From the NCBI RefSeq assembly GCF_900156175.1, contig NZ_FTMV01000007.1, forward strand, positions 62,001 to 126,000: a DNA stretch of 64,000 nt. Reading direction: 5' to 3'. Both the position numbers and the translations under genes were made by a program. The stretch's first letter is position 1; each line of letters begins with the position of its first letter. This stretch comes from Janthinobacterium sp. TND4EL3. GTDB taxonomy: Bacteria > Pseudomonadota > Gammaproteobacteria > Burkholderiales > Burkholderiaceae_D. The notes beneath the pieces are model-generated. The model was not told the DNA's origin. It ran no database searches and saw only the letters and a list, made by a program, of their open reading frames with translations. Positions 49,608 to 61,354 of the stretch are shown here, piece after piece.

Positions 49608-51688
49608 GCGGGCAGGAGTTGTCCCTGCAGTAATAGTTGCTCGAAGGCGGACGCGGCCAGCGGACGGCTGAACAGATAGCCCTGCATCTGGTCGCAGCCG
49701 TGCTGGCGCAGGAAGGCCAGCTGCTGCGCCGTTTCCACGCCTTCGGCAATCACCTTCAGGCGCAGGCTGTGCGCCAGCGAAATGATGGCGCGCACGATGG
49801 CCGCGTCGTCCATGCTGTGCGTGATGTCGCTGACGAAGGTCTTGTCGATTTTCAGCACGTCGATGGGGAAGTGGCGCAGGTAGGCCAGGCTGGAATAGCC
49901 GGTGCCGAAGTCGTCGATCGACAGTTGCACGCCCAGCGCCTTCAGATTGCCCATGATGGCCGTGGCTTGTTCCACGTCATGCATGACCATGCTTTCCGTC
50001 AATTCCAGTTCCAGATGGGCCGCTGCCAGCCCCGTCTCGGCCAGCGCCTGCGCCACCGCCTGCAGCAGGTTTTTTTGTTTGAATTGCCGCGCCGACAGGT
50101 TGACGGCCAGGCGCAGCGGGCCATGTCCGGCCAGTTGCCAGGCGCGTGCCTGTGCGCAGGCCGTGCGCAAGACCCAGTCGCCGATGGGCGTGATCAAGCC
50201 CATCTCTTCGGCCAGGCCGATGAAGCTGGCCGGTGGTATGCGCCCCAGCTGCGGATGCTGCCAGCGCAGCAGCGCTTCCATGCCCACGACCGCGCCGCTG
50301 GCCAGATCCAGCTGGGGCTGGTATTCGAGGTGGAACTGGCCGCGCGCCAGCGCGTGGCGCAATTCGCTTTCCAGTCCCAGCCGCTCCAGGGTGCCCGCAT
50401 TCATGCCCGAGGCATAGAATTGCCAGTGGCCCCGTCCCTGCTCCTTGGCGCGGTACATGGCGATGTCGGCATGCTTGATCAGGGTGTCGGCATTCTGGCC
50501 ATCGTCGGGATACACGGCCACGCCCATGCAGCAGCTGAGACAAAATTCATACTCGCCCAGTTGCAGCGGCTGCGCCACGGCGTCCTGGATGCGCTGCAGC
50601 ATGGCGGCGCCCGGCTCGCCATTGCCGTGCTGGGGCAGCAGCAGCACGAATTCGTCGCCGCCGAGGCGCGCCACCGTGTCGACGTCGCGCGTGGCGTCGC
50701 GCAGGCGTTCGGCCACGTTCTTCAGCACCTGGTCGCCCGCATCGTGGCCCAGGGTATCGTTGACGAATTTAAAGCGGTCGAGATCGATGAACACCACCCA
50801 CAGGGGCAGGGTGCTGCGGCGCGTCACGGCCATCGCCTGCTCCAGCCGTTCGCGCAGCAGGGCACGGTTGGCCAGGCCCGTGAGGATGTCGTGGCGCGAC
50901 TGGAATTCCAGTTCCTGCTCGAAGCGCATGACGGTGCTGATGTCGTATTGCGCCACGACAAAGTGGCTCACGGGGCCATCGCCATCGTCGCGCACGGGCG
51001 CGACGAACAGCTCGCTCCAGTAGCAGCTGCCATCCTTGCGGAAATTGCGCACGATGGCCTTGCCCTCGCGCTGTTCGCGCAGGGCCGCCGTAATGGCGTG
51101 CATGTCCTGCCGCCCCTGCTCGGGGCCCTGCAAGTCTTCCAGGCGCTGGCCGATGACTTCGGCGGCAGCATAGCCGGTGATGCGCTCGAAAGCGGGATTG
51201 ACGTATTCGATCAGGTGGCCGGGCGCATCGGCACTGCACAGGATGATGGCATTGGCCGACACTTCGATGATGCGCTCGCGCAAACGCAGCGATTTTTCAT
51301 TGCGCATGCGCGCGGCGATATCCTCGGACAGGCGCAAATTGGCAAACTGCAAGGCTGCCGTGCGTTCGCCCGTGATGCGGGCAATCACGGAATTGCGCGA
51401 TACCAGCTGGTACACATAGGCCGTGGCCAGCAGGCTCGACAGCAGTCCGCCCAGCAGCACATACAGCGAGCCGCGATGGTTGGCGTCCAGGCCCATGCCC
51501 TTGGCCGGCAGCAGGGCCGCACCCAGCGTGTGCCCGCTGGCCTGGTATTGCAGCAGCAGCCGGGTGCTTTCCGACTCGATCTGGCGCGCCGAGGCGTAGC
51601 ACAGGCCCGTCAGGCACAGGCCGACGGCCAGGGTGATCAGGGCCGAGGTGGAGACGGAGATGGAGATACGTTTGAAGAATGATTGCAT
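49604..51688 (-). CDS. PAS-GGDEF-EAL signalling protein
   Basis: A 694-residue membrane protein that may make and break cyclic di-GMP. Two hydrophobic segments near the N-terminus (about residues 10-30 and 70-90) bracket a short periplasmic part. A PAS domain follows ([32 protein letters not shown] is its core), then a GGDEF domain with intact GGDEF at residues 343-347, and an EAL domain with EALLRW from Glu471, [14 protein letters not shown] and EGVET. Both catalytic motifs look intact. The ATG at 51688 follows a gap to the divergent regulator; the frame runs upstream but without support. Confidence 0.92.
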   Translation of the reverse strand: MQSFFKRISISVSTSALITLAVGLCLTGLCYASARQIESESTRLLLQYQASGHTLGAALLPAKGMGLDANHRGSLYVLLGGLLSSLLATAYVYQLVSRNSVIARITGERTAALQFANLRLSEDIAARMRNEKSLRLRERIIEVSANAIILCSADAPGHLIEYVNPAFERITGYAAAEVIGQRLEDLQGPEQGRQDMHAITAALREQREGKAIVRNFRKDGSCYWSELFVAPVRDDGDGPVSHFVVAQYDISTVMRFEQELEFQSRHDILTGLANRALLRERLEQAMAVTRRSTLPLWVVFIDLDRFKFVNDTLGHDAGDQVLKNVAERLRDATRDVDTVARLGGDEFVLLLPQHGNGEPGAAMLQRIQDAVAQPLQLGEYEFCLSCCMGVAVYPDDGQNADTLIKHADIAMYRAKEQGRGHWQFYASGMNAGTLERLGLESELRHALARGQFHLEYQPQLDLASGAVVGMEALLRWQHPQLGRIPPASFIGLAEEMGLITPIGDWVLRTACAQARAWQLAGHGPLRLAVNLSARQFKQKNLLQAVAQALAETGLAAAHLELELTESMVMHDVEQATAIMGNLKALGVQLSIDDFGTGYSSLAYLRHFPIDVLKIDKTFVSDITHSMDDAAIVRAIISLAHSLRLKVIAEGVETAQQLAFLRQHGCDQMQGYLFSRPLAASAFEQLLLQGQLLPA

Positions 51689-51771
51689 GATGGCGTCCGG
51701 TGGCAGCGCCGGCGCCGATCCGTGATCCGGCAGCCCTGGCAGTGATTGACTGTAGGGCGCGCGGTCGATGC

Positions 51772-51797
51772 ACGTCCGTTCGCTGCCGAACGGACGT
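51772..51797. promoter_or_regulatory. Palindrome between the GGDEF-EAL gene and the Crp/Fnr regulator
   Basis: An 11-bp perfect inverted repeat (ACGTCCGTTCG and CGAACGGACGT) around CTGC. A similar CGTTCGGACGTC is at 51868-51879. Because it lies in a divergent intergenic region with a Crp/Fnr-family gene on one side, it is a candidate operator for that regulator; this is inference. Confidence 0.5.
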
Positions 51798-51926
51798 ACA
51801 TGCCAGCAAGAAATATAGTGGGGGTATTGTGCGGGCGCTGTGTTACGCTGCTGCATATGGCGCCCCTCGTTCGGACGTCTTTCATTTATCTCCCTAGCTG
51901 ACGACTGGAAACCAGGAAAACTGCCC

Positions 51927-52667
51927 ATGTCGAGTCCGCATGCCCAGCTGCACAACCCGAATCAAAACCATTTGCTCGCCGCCATGCTCGACGCCGATTT
52001 CGCGCGCCTGGCACCCCACCTGGAGCAAGTCTCCATGCTGCTCGGCGACGTGATCTACGACTCGGGCGACAAGCTGCAGCATGTGTACTTTCCCACCACG
52101 GCCATCGTTTCCATCCATTACCTGCTGGAAAACGGCGGCTCGTCCGAGATCGCCGGCGTCGGCAACGAGGGCATCGTGGGCGTGTCGCTGTTTATGGGCG
52201 GCAATTCGACGCCGAGCCGCGCCGTCGTGCAGACGGGCGGCGTCGGCTACCGGCTCAAGGCCCACCTGCTGATGGAAGAATTCGACCGCGCCGGTCCCGT
52301 CATGCGTTTGCTGCTGCGCTATACGCAAGCCTTGATCACGCAAATGTCGCAGACGGCCGTGTGCAACCGCCACCATACGGTGGAGCAACAATTGTGCCGC
52401 TGGCTGCTGCTGACCATGGACCGCCTGCCGAACCGCGAGCTGACGATGACGCAGGAACTGATCGCCAACATGCTGGGCGTGCGCCGCGAAGGCGTGACGG
52501 AAGCGGCGGGGCGCTTGCAGCAGCGCGGCCTCATCAGTTATCGGCGCGGCCATATCACCGTGCAGGACCGCGCCGGCCTCGAAGGCAATGTCTGCGAATG
52601 CTATGGCGTCGTCAAGAAGGAATTCGCGCGCCTGCTGTCGGACGTGCGCCAGCGCCAGGGCCGCTAA
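51927..52667 (+). CDS. Crp/Fnr family transcriptional regulator
   Basis: A 246-residue regulator. The N-terminal half is a cyclic-nucleotide-binding-like beta-barrel ([18 protein letters not shown], ending with the long helix around RYTQALITQ), and the C-terminal half holds a winged helix ([26 protein letters not shown]). No Cys cluster for an Fe-S cluster is present. The ATG at 51927 follows AGGAAA. It diverges from the GGDEF-EAL gene and precedes a histidine kinase. Confidence 0.9.
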   Translation: MSSPHAQLHNPNQNHLLAAMLDADFARLAPHLEQVSMLLGDVIYDSGDKLQHVYFPTTAIVSIHYLLENGGSSEIAGVGNEGIVGVSLFMGGNSTPSRAVVQTGGVGYRLKAHLLMEEFDRAGPVMRLLLRYTQALITQMSQTAVCNRHHTVEQQLCRWLLLTMDRLPNRELTMTQELIANMLGVRREGVTEAAGRLQQRGLISYRRGHITVQDRAGLEGNVCECYGVVKKEFARLLSDVRQRQGR

Positions 52668-52714
52668 GCGCCGCATTTTCCTCCCTTTTATTGTTGTCCC
52701 AGCCCAGGCTACCC

Positions 52715-54619
52715 ATGCACTCAGTTGAAAATAATCCTAACCGCGCCCCCTCGCGCTGGCCCATGGCATTGGCGTTCTCGTTCAGCGCCGTCGCCCTGCT
52801 GGCCGTCGGCGCGCTGGCCTGGCGCGCGCCGTTCGAGACGGCCTGCGTCATCGATGCACTGGTCTTCCTGCTGCTGATGCTGCTCGTGGCGCTGTACCGG
52901 CGCACGGTGGCGGCCAGCCTGCCGCGTCAGCTGCTCAAGGCGGGCGCCCTGCAGGACGCGATCTTCAACAGCGCCAATTTCTCGTGCATCGCCACCGATG
53001 CGCAGGGCGTGATCCAGATTTTCAACGTGGGCGCCGAACGCATGCTCGGCTACGCGGCCAGCGACGTGGTCGACAAGCTGACGCCGGCCGGTATTTCCGA
53101 CGCGCAAGAAATCGTCACGCGCGCGGCCGCCCTCAGCGTCGAGCTCGACACGCCCATCACGCCGGGCGTGGAAGCGCTCGTGTTCAAGGCCATGCGCGGC
53201 ATCGAAGACATTTATGAGCTGACCCACATTCGCAAGGATGGCAGCCGTTTCCCCGCCATCGTCTCCGTGACGGCCCTGCGCGACGCGCAGAGCAAGGTCA
53301 TCGGCTATCTGCTGATCGGCACCGACAACACGGTGCGCAAGCAGGTCGAGGCGGAACAGGCGCTGCTGGACCAGCGCCTGCGCGAGCAGCAGGCATACAC
53401 GCGTTCGCTGGTCGAGACCAATAATGTCGAGCTGAAGAAGGCGCGCCTGGTGGCGGAAAAGGCCAACCGCGCCAAGTCCGAATTCCTGTCGAGCATGAGC
53501 CATGAGTTGCGCACGCCCCTGAACGCGGTGCTGGGCTTTGCCCAGCTGATGGCGTCCGACGTGCCGCCGCCCAGCCCGCCGCAACAGCGCTCGATCGAGC
53601 AAATCCTCAAGGGCGGCTGGTATCTCTTGCGTTTGATCAATGAAATCCTCGACCTGGCCATGATCGAATCGGGCAAGGTCACCCTGTCGCAGGAAGCGAT
53701 GTCGCTGCTCGACGTGCTGCAGGATTGCCAGGCGATGATCGCGCCGCAGGCGGAAAAGCGCGGCATCCGCATGCATTTCCCCCGCTGCGGCAAGGCCTTT
53801 TATGTGCATGCGGACCGCACGCGCGTGAAGCAGGTGATGATCAACCTGCTGTCGAACGCCATCAAGTACAACCAGGGCGGCGGCGCCGTCACCGTCGAAT
53901 GCAGCCGGCATGGCGAGCGCGTGCGCGTGAGCGTGCGCGACAGCGGCGCCGGCCTCGACGCGGCCCAGGTGGCGCAGCTGTTCCAGCCGTTCAATCGCCT
54001 GGGACAGGAAAACAGCACGGAAGAGGGCACGGGCATCGGCCTCGTCGTCACCAAGCAACTGGTCGAATTGATGGGCGGCACCATCGGCGTCGACAGCGCC
54101 GTCGGCGTGGGCACCACCTTCTGGTTCGAGCTGGCCGCCAGCAGCGCGCCGGAACTGGTGCTGGGCGACGGCGACGCACTGCCGCAGGTGCAGGAACCGC
54201 AGGAAAGCCAGCGCACCTTGCTGTATGTGGAAGACAATCCCGCCAACCTGGCGCTGGTCGAGCAATTGATCGCCCGCCGCAGCGACTTGAAATTGCTCAC
54301 GGCCATCGATGCGCACCTGGGCATCGACCTGGCGCGCACCTACCAGCCGGACGTGATCTTGATGGATATCAACCTGCCCGGCATCAGCGGCTACGGCGCG
54401 CTGCACATCCTGCATGATGATCCCCTCACCAGCCACATTCCCGTCATGGCCCTGTCGGCCAACGCCGTGCCGCGCGACATTGAAAAAGGCTTGCAGGCGG
54501 GCTTCTTCCGCTACCTGACCAAGCCGATCAAGGTCGTCGAGTTCATGGACGCGCTCGACGTGGCCCTGCACCATGCGGCGGCGCACGGCCTGGCCGACGA
54601 CACTCACGCAATACGCTAA
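52715..54619 (+). CDS. Hybrid sensor histidine kinase with PAS and receiver domains
   Basis: A 634-residue membrane kinase. Two hydrophobic segments (about residues 17-37 and 43-60) anchor it. A PAS domain follows (residues ~80-210), then the phosphoacceptor His263 in SHELRTPLNAVLGF, an HATPase domain with NLLSNAIKYN, DSGAGLD and GTGIGLVV, and a C-terminal receiver (LLYVEDNPANLALVEQ, with the phosphorylatable Asp in ILMDINLPG). The ATG at 52715 is chosen because the frame before it lies within the Crp gene. It is followed by a REC-PAS protein, likely its partner. Confidence 0.93.
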   Translation: MHSVENNPNRAPSRWPMALAFSFSAVALLAVGALAWRAPFETACVIDALVFLLLMLLVALYRRTVAASLPRQLLKAGALQDAIFNSANFSCIATDAQGVIQIFNVGAERMLGYAASDVVDKLTPAGISDAQEIVTRAAALSVELDTPITPGVEALVFKAMRGIEDIYELTHIRKDGSRFPAIVSVTALRDAQSKVIGYLLIGTDNTVRKQVEAEQALLDQRLREQQAYTRSLVETNNVELKKARLVAEKANRAKSEFLSSMSHELRTPLNAVLGFAQLMASDVPPPSPPQQRSIEQILKGGWYLLRLINEILDLAMIESGKVTLSQEAMSLLDVLQDCQAMIAPQAEKRGIRMHFPRCGKAFYVHADRTRVKQVMINLLSNAIKYNQGGGAVTVECSRHGERVRVSVRDSGAGLDAAQVAQLFQPFNRLGQENSTEEGTGIGLVVTKQLVELMGGTIGVDSAVGVGTTFWFELAASSAPELVLGDGDALPQVQEPQESQRTLLYVEDNPANLALVEQLIARRSDLKLLTAIDAHLGIDLARTYQPDVILMDINLPGISGYGALHILHDDPLTSHIPVMALSANAVPRDIEKGLQAGFFRYLTKPIKVVEFMDALDVALHHAAAHGLADDTHAIR

Positions 54620-54647
54620 TTCAGCACTCAATTTTAGGAATACCGCC

Positions 54648-55454
54648 ATGCTTCAAGCCACCGAGATCCTGAACGCCAGCATCCTCATCGTCGATGACCA
54701 GGAGGCGAACGTCATGCTGCTGGAACAGGTGCTGCGCAATGCCGGCTACACGCACATCACGTCCACCATGGACCCGCAAGCCGTGCACGCGCTGCACCGG
54801 CAGCACCGCTACGACCTGATCCTGCTCGACTTGCAGATGCCGGAAATGGATGGCTTCGAAGTCATGGAAGGCTTGCGCGACCTCGAAGCGGGCAGCTACC
54901 TGCCCGTGCTGGTGATCACGGCCCAGCCTGGCCACAAGCTGCGTGCCCTGCAGGCGGGCGCCAAGGATTTCGTCAGCAAGCCCTTTGACCTGGTGGAGGT
55001 CAAGACGCGCATCCACAACATGCTGGAAGTGCGCTTGCTGTACCAGAAGCTGGCGGAATACAACAAGTCGCTGGAACAGATGGTGGAAGACCGCACGGCG
55101 GAGCTGCGCGAAAGCGAAGCGCGCTTCCAGCGCTTCACGGAACTGTCGTCCGACTGGTACTGGGAACAGGATGCGCAGGGCAATTTGACGCGCTTTTCCG
55201 GCCCCGTGGCCGAAATGCTGGGCATCGGCAGCGAGGAAGAGCCGCAGCGCTGGAACGCCGCGGAGCGCGCCCTGCTCGACGCCAAGATTGCCGCGCGCGA
55301 ACCGTTCCTCGATTTCATCTACAGCCGCGCCAACCTCGACGGCAGCACGCAGTATCTGCAGGTCAGCGGCGAACCGATGTTCGACAATGGCAGCCGCTTC
55401 ATCGGCTACCGCGGCATCGGCCTCGATGTCACGGAGCGCCTGCGCATTGTTTGA
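54648..55454 (+). CDS. Response regulator with REC and PAS domains
   Basis: A 268-residue protein with an N-terminal receiver domain (phosphorylatable Asp61, conserved Lys in FVSKPFD), a coiled-coil linker (LEQMVEDRTAELRESEARF) and a PAS domain. It lacks an output domain such as helix-turn-helix or GGDEF, so it probably works through protein contacts. The ATG at 54648 has TAGGAA upstream. It follows the hybrid kinase by 28 bp and is likely in the same operon. Confidence 0.88.
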   Translation: MLQATEILNASILIVDDQEANVMLLEQVLRNAGYTHITSTMDPQAVHALHRQHRYDLILLDLQMPEMDGFEVMEGLRDLEAGSYLPVLVITAQPGHKLRALQAGAKDFVSKPFDLVEVKTRIHNMLEVRLLYQKLAEYNKSLEQMVEDRTAELRESEARFQRFTELSSDWYWEQDAQGNLTRFSGPVAEMLGIGSEEEPQRWNAAERALLDAKIAAREPFLDFIYSRANLDGSTQYLQVSGEPMFDNGSRFIGYRGIGLDVTERLRIV

Positions 55455-55508
55455 TTGGTGAGCGCCTGATTTATACTTGCTGCCATCCACATCGACAAGG
55501 AAAGCATC

Positions 55509-55766
55509 ATGGCTGACAAATCACCACCGCAATACTGGTTCCCCGCCAAGACCTATGGCTGGGGCTGGGGCTTGCCCATCACCTGGCAGGGCTGGCTCGT
55601 GTTCCTGGCCGCGCTGGCCCTGTTCGCCTGCGGCGCCTTCCTGTTCCCGCCGGAAACCATGTTGGTGGGCTACATCGTCTATGAAGCGGCCATCGTCGCC
55701 GCGCTGATTTTCATTTGCCAGCGCAAGGGTGAACCGACCAGCTGGCGCTGGGGCAAGAAGAAATAA
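55509..55766 (+). CDS. Small conserved membrane protein
   Basis: An 85-residue protein with two hydrophobic helices (TWQGWLVFLAALALFACGAF and MLVGYIVYEAAIVAALIFI) and a basic C-terminus. The ATG is preceded by AAGGAAA. I do not recognise a named family; the function is unknown. It is the last gene before the thiamine riboswitch. Confidence 0.75.
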   Translation: MADKSPPQYWFPAKTYGWGWGLPITWQGWLVFLAALALFACGAFLFPPETMLVGYIVYEAAIVAALIFICQRKGEPTSWRWGKKK

Positions 55767-55879
55767 GCGCGACCGTGTCTGCTGCATTGCAGCAGATGCG
55801 CAAACACGACACCGGCAAGAAATCATCTGGCCACGCGGCGCGAACCGCGTATAATTGGCTCGCTGCCGCAAGGCGGCAA

Positions 55880-55978
55880 ACGCTAGGGGTCCTGCCTTTC
55901 GCTGTGGAAACACAGTGCAAGCGCGGGTGAGAAATACCCTCCGAACCTGATCTGGATAATGCCAGCGAAGGGAAGCTT
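55880..55978 (+). ncRNA. TPP riboswitch (THI element)
   Basis: The conserved thi-box core is visible: CTGCC near 55891, GGGTGAGA at 55925, then CCGAACCTGATCTGGATAATGCCAGCGAAGGGA, the classic 3' half. It lies 90 bp before thiC and controls the thiC-thiS-thiG-thiD-thiE operon in response to thiamine pyrophosphate. It corresponds to the RNA class found ahead of thiC in most proteobacteria. Confidence 0.95.
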
Positions 55979-56020
55979 TAGGATGAACGCACCCCGCCTT
56001 TCCGCGTGCACAATTCCGAA

Positions 56021-57983
<1,963 letters not shown>

Positions 57984-57994
57984 AGGAGAGCGTG

Positions 57995-58207
57995 ATGCCT
58001 GCATTGATATCCATCACGCTCAACGGCGCACCGCACCAGGTGCCGCCGGGGCAGACCCTCGATCAATTGATCGCCGCACTGTCGCTGGAAAACCAGGCGC
58101 TGGCGCTGGCCGTCAACCGCAATGTCGTGCCGCGCAAGGCGTGGCCGGGACAGGTCTTGCAAACGCAAGACCAGGTGGAAATAGTACGCGCCATCGGCGG
58201 TGGCTAA
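57995..58207 (+). CDS. thiS: Sulfur carrier protein ThiS
   Basis: A 70-residue ubiquitin-like protein whose C-terminal Gly-Gly is thiocarboxylated to supply sulfur for the thiazole ring. The sequence ends in RAIGGG, as expected. The ATG at 57995 follows AAGGAGAG; an upstream frame overlaps thiC. It lies between thiC and thiG. Confidence 0.95.
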   Translation: MPALISITLNGAPHQVPPGQTLDQLIAALSLENQALALAVNRNVVPRKAWPGQVLQTQDQVEIVRAIGGG

Positions 58208-58232
58208 GTTGAGAAAAGACAAGGAACAGAAT

Positions 58233-59027
58233 ATGAATACGGAAATAAACAAGGACCTGCTGACCATCGCAGGCAAGCAATATCAATCGCGCCTGCTGGT
58301 GGGCAGCGGCAAGTACAAGGATTTGCCGCAGACGCGCGAAGCGACGGATGCGGCCGAGGCGCAGATCATCACGGTGGCCATCCGCAGGGTCAACATAGGC
58401 CAGGACCCGAACGCGCCCAGCCTGCTCGACTTCGTGCCGCCCGACCAGTACACGATACTGCCGAACACGGCCGGCTGCTACAACGCGAAAGATGCCGTCT
58501 ACACCCTGCAGCTGGCGCGCGAACTGCTGGGCGGGCGCAATCTGGTGAAACTGGAAGTGCTGGGCGATGAAAAGACCCTGTTCCCGCACATGCCGGAAAC
58601 GTTAATTGCCGCCGAGGCGCTGGTCAAGGACGGTTTTGACGTGATGGTCTACTGCAGCGACGACCCCATCCAGGCGAAGATCCTCGAAGACATCGGCTGC
58701 GTGGCTGTCATGCCGCTGGCCTCCTTGATCGGCTCGGGCATGGGCATCCTGAATCCGTGGAATTTGTCCTTGATCATCGACCAGGCGAAAGTCCCCGTGC
58801 TGGTGGACGCGGGCGTGGGCACGGCGTCGGATGCGGCCATTGCGATGGAACTGGGCTGCGATGGCGTGCTGATGAATACGGCCATTGCCGGCGCGCGCGA
58901 TCCCGTGCGCATGGCGCGCGCCATGAAGCTGGCCGTGCGGGCCGGGCGCGAAGCGTTTCTGGCCGGGCGCATGCCGCGAAAATTTGCCGCTTCCCCATCG
59001 TCGCCGATGGCGGGCCGCCTGGCGTGA
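58233..59027 (+). CDS. thiG: Thiazole synthase
   Basis: Makes the thiazole phosphate of thiamine from deoxyxylulose phosphate, dehydroglycine and ThiS thiocarboxylate. The 264-residue TIM-barrel protein has the catalytic Lys region (LVKLEVLGD), VMVYCSDDP, and [25 protein letters not shown]. The start ATG at 58233 has AAGGAA upstream. The stop overlaps thiD by the TGATG arrangement. Confidence 0.97.
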   Translation: MNTEINKDLLTIAGKQYQSRLLVGSGKYKDLPQTREATDAAEAQIITVAIRRVNIGQDPNAPSLLDFVPPDQYTILPNTAGCYNAKDAVYTLQLARELLGGRNLVKLEVLGDEKTLFPHMPETLIAAEALVKDGFDVMVYCSDDPIQAKILEDIGCVAVMPLASLIGSGMGILNPWNLSLIIDQAKVPVLVDAGVGTASDAAIAMELGCDGVLMNTAIAGARDPVRMARAMKLAVRAGREAFLAGRMPRKFAASPSSPMAGRLA

Positions 59028-59791
59028 TGGTGCCAACGTTGCCGACGGTGCTGGTGTTTGCCGGCGTCGACCCGTCGGGCGGTGCCGGCATCGCCGCCGA
59101 TATGGTCGCCATTGCGGCGCAGGGCGCGCATGCCTTGCCCGTGATCACGGCGTTGACGGTGCAAGACAATGACCGCGTGTTTGCTGTCGAGCCGGTGGCG
59201 CCGGAGCTGCTGCGCCGGCAGGCGCAGGCGCTGATCGACAAGATGGCGATTCATGCCGTGAAAATCGGCATTCCCGGCAGCGCCGCGAATGCGGCCGTCA
59301 TTGCGCAGCTGATCGGGCAATTGCGCCAGACCCGGCCGGACTTGCCCGTCGTGCTCGATCCCGTGCTGGCCAGCGGCCATGGCGACGTGCTCAGCCGTGA
59401 CGACGCCGTGCTGGCGCTGGCGCCCTTGCTGCCGGTGACGAGCGTGATCGTGCCGAACGGGCCGGAAGCGGCAGCCCTCGGCGGCGCAAGCCGCCTGCTT
59501 GCGCAAGGCTGTGGCCACGTGCTGGTGACGGGCGGCCATGGCGAGGGCGAGACGGTCGTCAACCGCTGGTTTGACGCCGTGGGCGGCGAGCGCGAGTGGC
59601 GTTGGCCCCGTTTGCCCGGCGCGTTTCACGGCAGCGGCTGTACCCTGGCCTCGGCCATCGCGGCGCGGCTGGCGCAAGGCGTGCCGATGCAAGACGCGCT
59701 CGATGGCGCGCAAAGCTATTGCCATGCGGCCTTGTCCCATGCGTATGCCATTGCGCCAGGTCAACTCATGCCGCAACGATTCATTCAATAA
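59027..59791 (+). CDS. thiD: Hydroxymethylpyrimidine/phosphomethylpyrimidine kinase
   Basis: Phosphorylates HMP and HMP-P. The 254-residue PfkB-like kinase has VFAGVDPSGGAGIAADM, ALTVQDNDRVF, VVLDPVLASGHG and the anion-hole-like HGSGCTLASAIAA near the C-terminus. The ATG at 59027 overlaps the thiG stop. No separate fusion partner is present. Confidence 0.95.
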   Translation: MVPTLPTVLVFAGVDPSGGAGIAADMVAIAAQGAHALPVITALTVQDNDRVFAVEPVAPELLRRQAQALIDKMAIHAVKIGIPGSAANAAVIAQLIGQLRQTRPDLPVVLDPVLASGHGDVLSRDDAVLALAPLLPVTSVIVPNGPEAAALGGASRLLAQGCGHVLVTGGHGEGETVVNRWFDAVGGEREWRWPRLPGAFHGSGCTLASAIAARLAQGVPMQDALDGAQSYCHAALSHAYAIAPGQLMPQRFIQ

Positions 59792-59801
59792 GGAAAACAT
59801 C

Positions 59802-60425
59802 ATGCGTGGACTGTATCTGGTTACCCCGAACTGGGACGACACCGACCGCCTGCTCGACATCACGGAACAGGCCTTGCACGGCGGCGTGGCCCTGCTGCAA
59901 TACCGTCACAAGAGCGCCGAGGCGCAGCAGCGGCGCGAGCAGGCGGGCGCCCTGCTGGCCCTGGCCCGCAAGTTTGGCGTGCCCTTCATCATCAACGATT
60001 TTATCGCGCTGTGCGAAGAGCTCGATGCGGACGGCGTGCACGTGGGCGGCACGGATGCGTCCGTCGCGCAGGTGCGCGCCCGGCTGGGCAAGGACAAGAT
60101 CGTCGGCGCGTCCTGCTATGGCGACATGGCCCTGGCCAGGACGGCCGAGGCCGGCGGCGCCAGCTACGTGGCTTTCGGCGGCTTTTATCCTTCGCTGGTG
60201 AAAAAGTATCCGGTGACCACGCCCCTGGACATCGTGCTGCAGGCGAAACGCGAGATCGCCTTGCCGTGCGTGGTCATCGGCGGCATGACGCCGGAGAACG
60301 CCGCGCCGCTCGTGGCGCGCGGCGCCGACATGGTGGCCGCCATCAGCAGCGTCTTTAACAATGCATACGAGGCGGATGATGTGGATATTGCAGTGCAGCA
60401 ATTCAATCAATTATTTGCTGCATGA
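59802..60425 (+). CDS. thiE: Thiamine phosphate synthase
   Basis: Joins HMP-PP and thiazole phosphate to thiamine phosphate. The 207-residue TIM-barrel enzyme has LLQYRHKS, FIINDFIALCEELDADGVHVGG, SCYG and VVIGGMTPENAAPLVARGADMVA. The ATG at 59802 has AAGGAAAA upstream. It ends the thi operon; no terminator is visible before the next gene. Confidence 0.96.
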   Translation: MRGLYLVTPNWDDTDRLLDITEQALHGGVALLQYRHKSAEAQQRREQAGALLALARKFGVPFIINDFIALCEELDADGVHVGGTDASVAQVRARLGKDKIVGASCYGDMALARTAEAGGASYVAFGGFYPSLVKKYPVTTPLDIVLQAKREIALPCVVIGGMTPENAAPLVARGADMVAAISSVFNNAYEADDVDIAVQQFNQLFAA

Positions 60426-60464
60426 GCATGGGGGTGCAAGGCTGATTTGGGGCAATAATCGGCA

Positions 60465-60470
60465 TATAAT
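60465..60470 (+). promoter_or_regulatory. Likely -10 of the ANTAR regulator gene
   Basis: A perfect TATAAT 34 bases before the start codon. The region 17 bases upstream (CTGATT) is only a weak -35, so the promoter may need an activator or be weak. Confidence 0.4.
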
Positions 60471-60503
60471 AAGAACATCATTCATTACCGAGGTTCCCCA
60501 CCC

Positions 60504-61139
60504 ATGAGTCAGCCAGCCGCCGCGAAACGCCTTATCCTGATCGTTGACGATGACCAGCTCCTGTTGGAATTCCTCGGCGAAGTCCTGCGCCATGCCGGCT
60601 ACGAGACGGCCCTGGCCAATTCGGCCGAAGTGGCGCTGCAGCTGGTCGCCCAGCGCGAGCCGGACCTGGCCTTGCTCGACATCCACATGCCCGGCATGTC
60701 CGGCCTGGAACTGGCCAAGCGCCTGCATGGCGAGACGGGCGTGCCCTTCATGTTCCTGTCCGGCAGCGGCGACAGCGAATCGGGCAAGCAGGCGGCCGCC
60801 TATGGCGCCGTCGGCTACGTGGTCAAACCCGTCGATGAAGGCCGTTTGATGCCTGCCTTCGAAGCGGGCCTGGCCCGTGCCGACGAGATCCGCCAGCTGC
60901 GCCGTACCGAGCTGAACCTGAACGCGGCCCTGGCCGCCGGACGCGAAACGAGTCTGGCCGTTGGCTTGCTGATGGGCAAGTTCCAGACGGACCGCAACAC
61001 GGCCTTCGAAGTGCTGCGCGACCACGCCCGCTCCAGCCGCCGCAAGATCAATGAAATCGCCAGCCAGCTGTTGCTGGCCGAGGAAACCCTGAACGGCTTG
61101 CACGGCGCCTTCCTGAACCGGGCCAAGAAGAACGTCTGA
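60504..61139 (+). CDS. ANTAR-domain response regulator
   Basis: A 211-residue protein with an N-terminal receiver domain (Asp59 in LLDIHMPGM) and a C-terminal ANTAR RNA-binding domain (SLAVGLLMGKFQTDRNTAFEVLR, followed by the conserved aromatic/hydrophobic helices). ANTAR proteins bind RNA hairpins and prevent transcription termination (NasT/AmiR type). It has no kinase partner next to it. It may act on unlinked transcripts. Confidence 0.88.
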   Translation: MSQPAAAKRLILIVDDDQLLLEFLGEVLRHAGYETALANSAEVALQLVAQREPDLALLDIHMPGMSGLELAKRLHGETGVPFMFLSGSGDSESGKQAAAYGAVGYVVKPVDEGRLMPAFEAGLARADEIRQLRRTELNLNAALAAGRETSLAVGLLMGKFQTDRNTAFEVLRDHARSSRRKINEIASQLLLAEETLNGLHGAFLNRAKKNV

Positions 61140-61166
61140 GGAAATCTGCTGCGCGGTGCGATTTGC

Positions 61167-61240
61167 GGCCGACGATGCTCACTGTGCATGCGCACAGCTG
61201 CGCCTCTCGGCCACAACTCACATCCGCTCGCTACGATTTT
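61167..61240 (+). repeat. Dispersed intergenic repeat, copy C
   Basis: Third copy of the 74-bp element, plus strand, between the ANTAR gene and the formaldehyde dehydrogenase. Its hairpin is shorter (CTGTGC ATGC GCACAG). The tail CCGCTCGCT is conserved in all copies. Confidence 0.75.
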
Positions 61241-61354
61241 TGTCAGACGTCGTGGCGTTCCGAACGGGCGTGCACTCGTCATCGGCGAATTGTCTTGCTA
61301 TCATGGTTAATGCTGGCGCGCTGTAGCGCACCTTAAAATTTTGACAGGACATAC

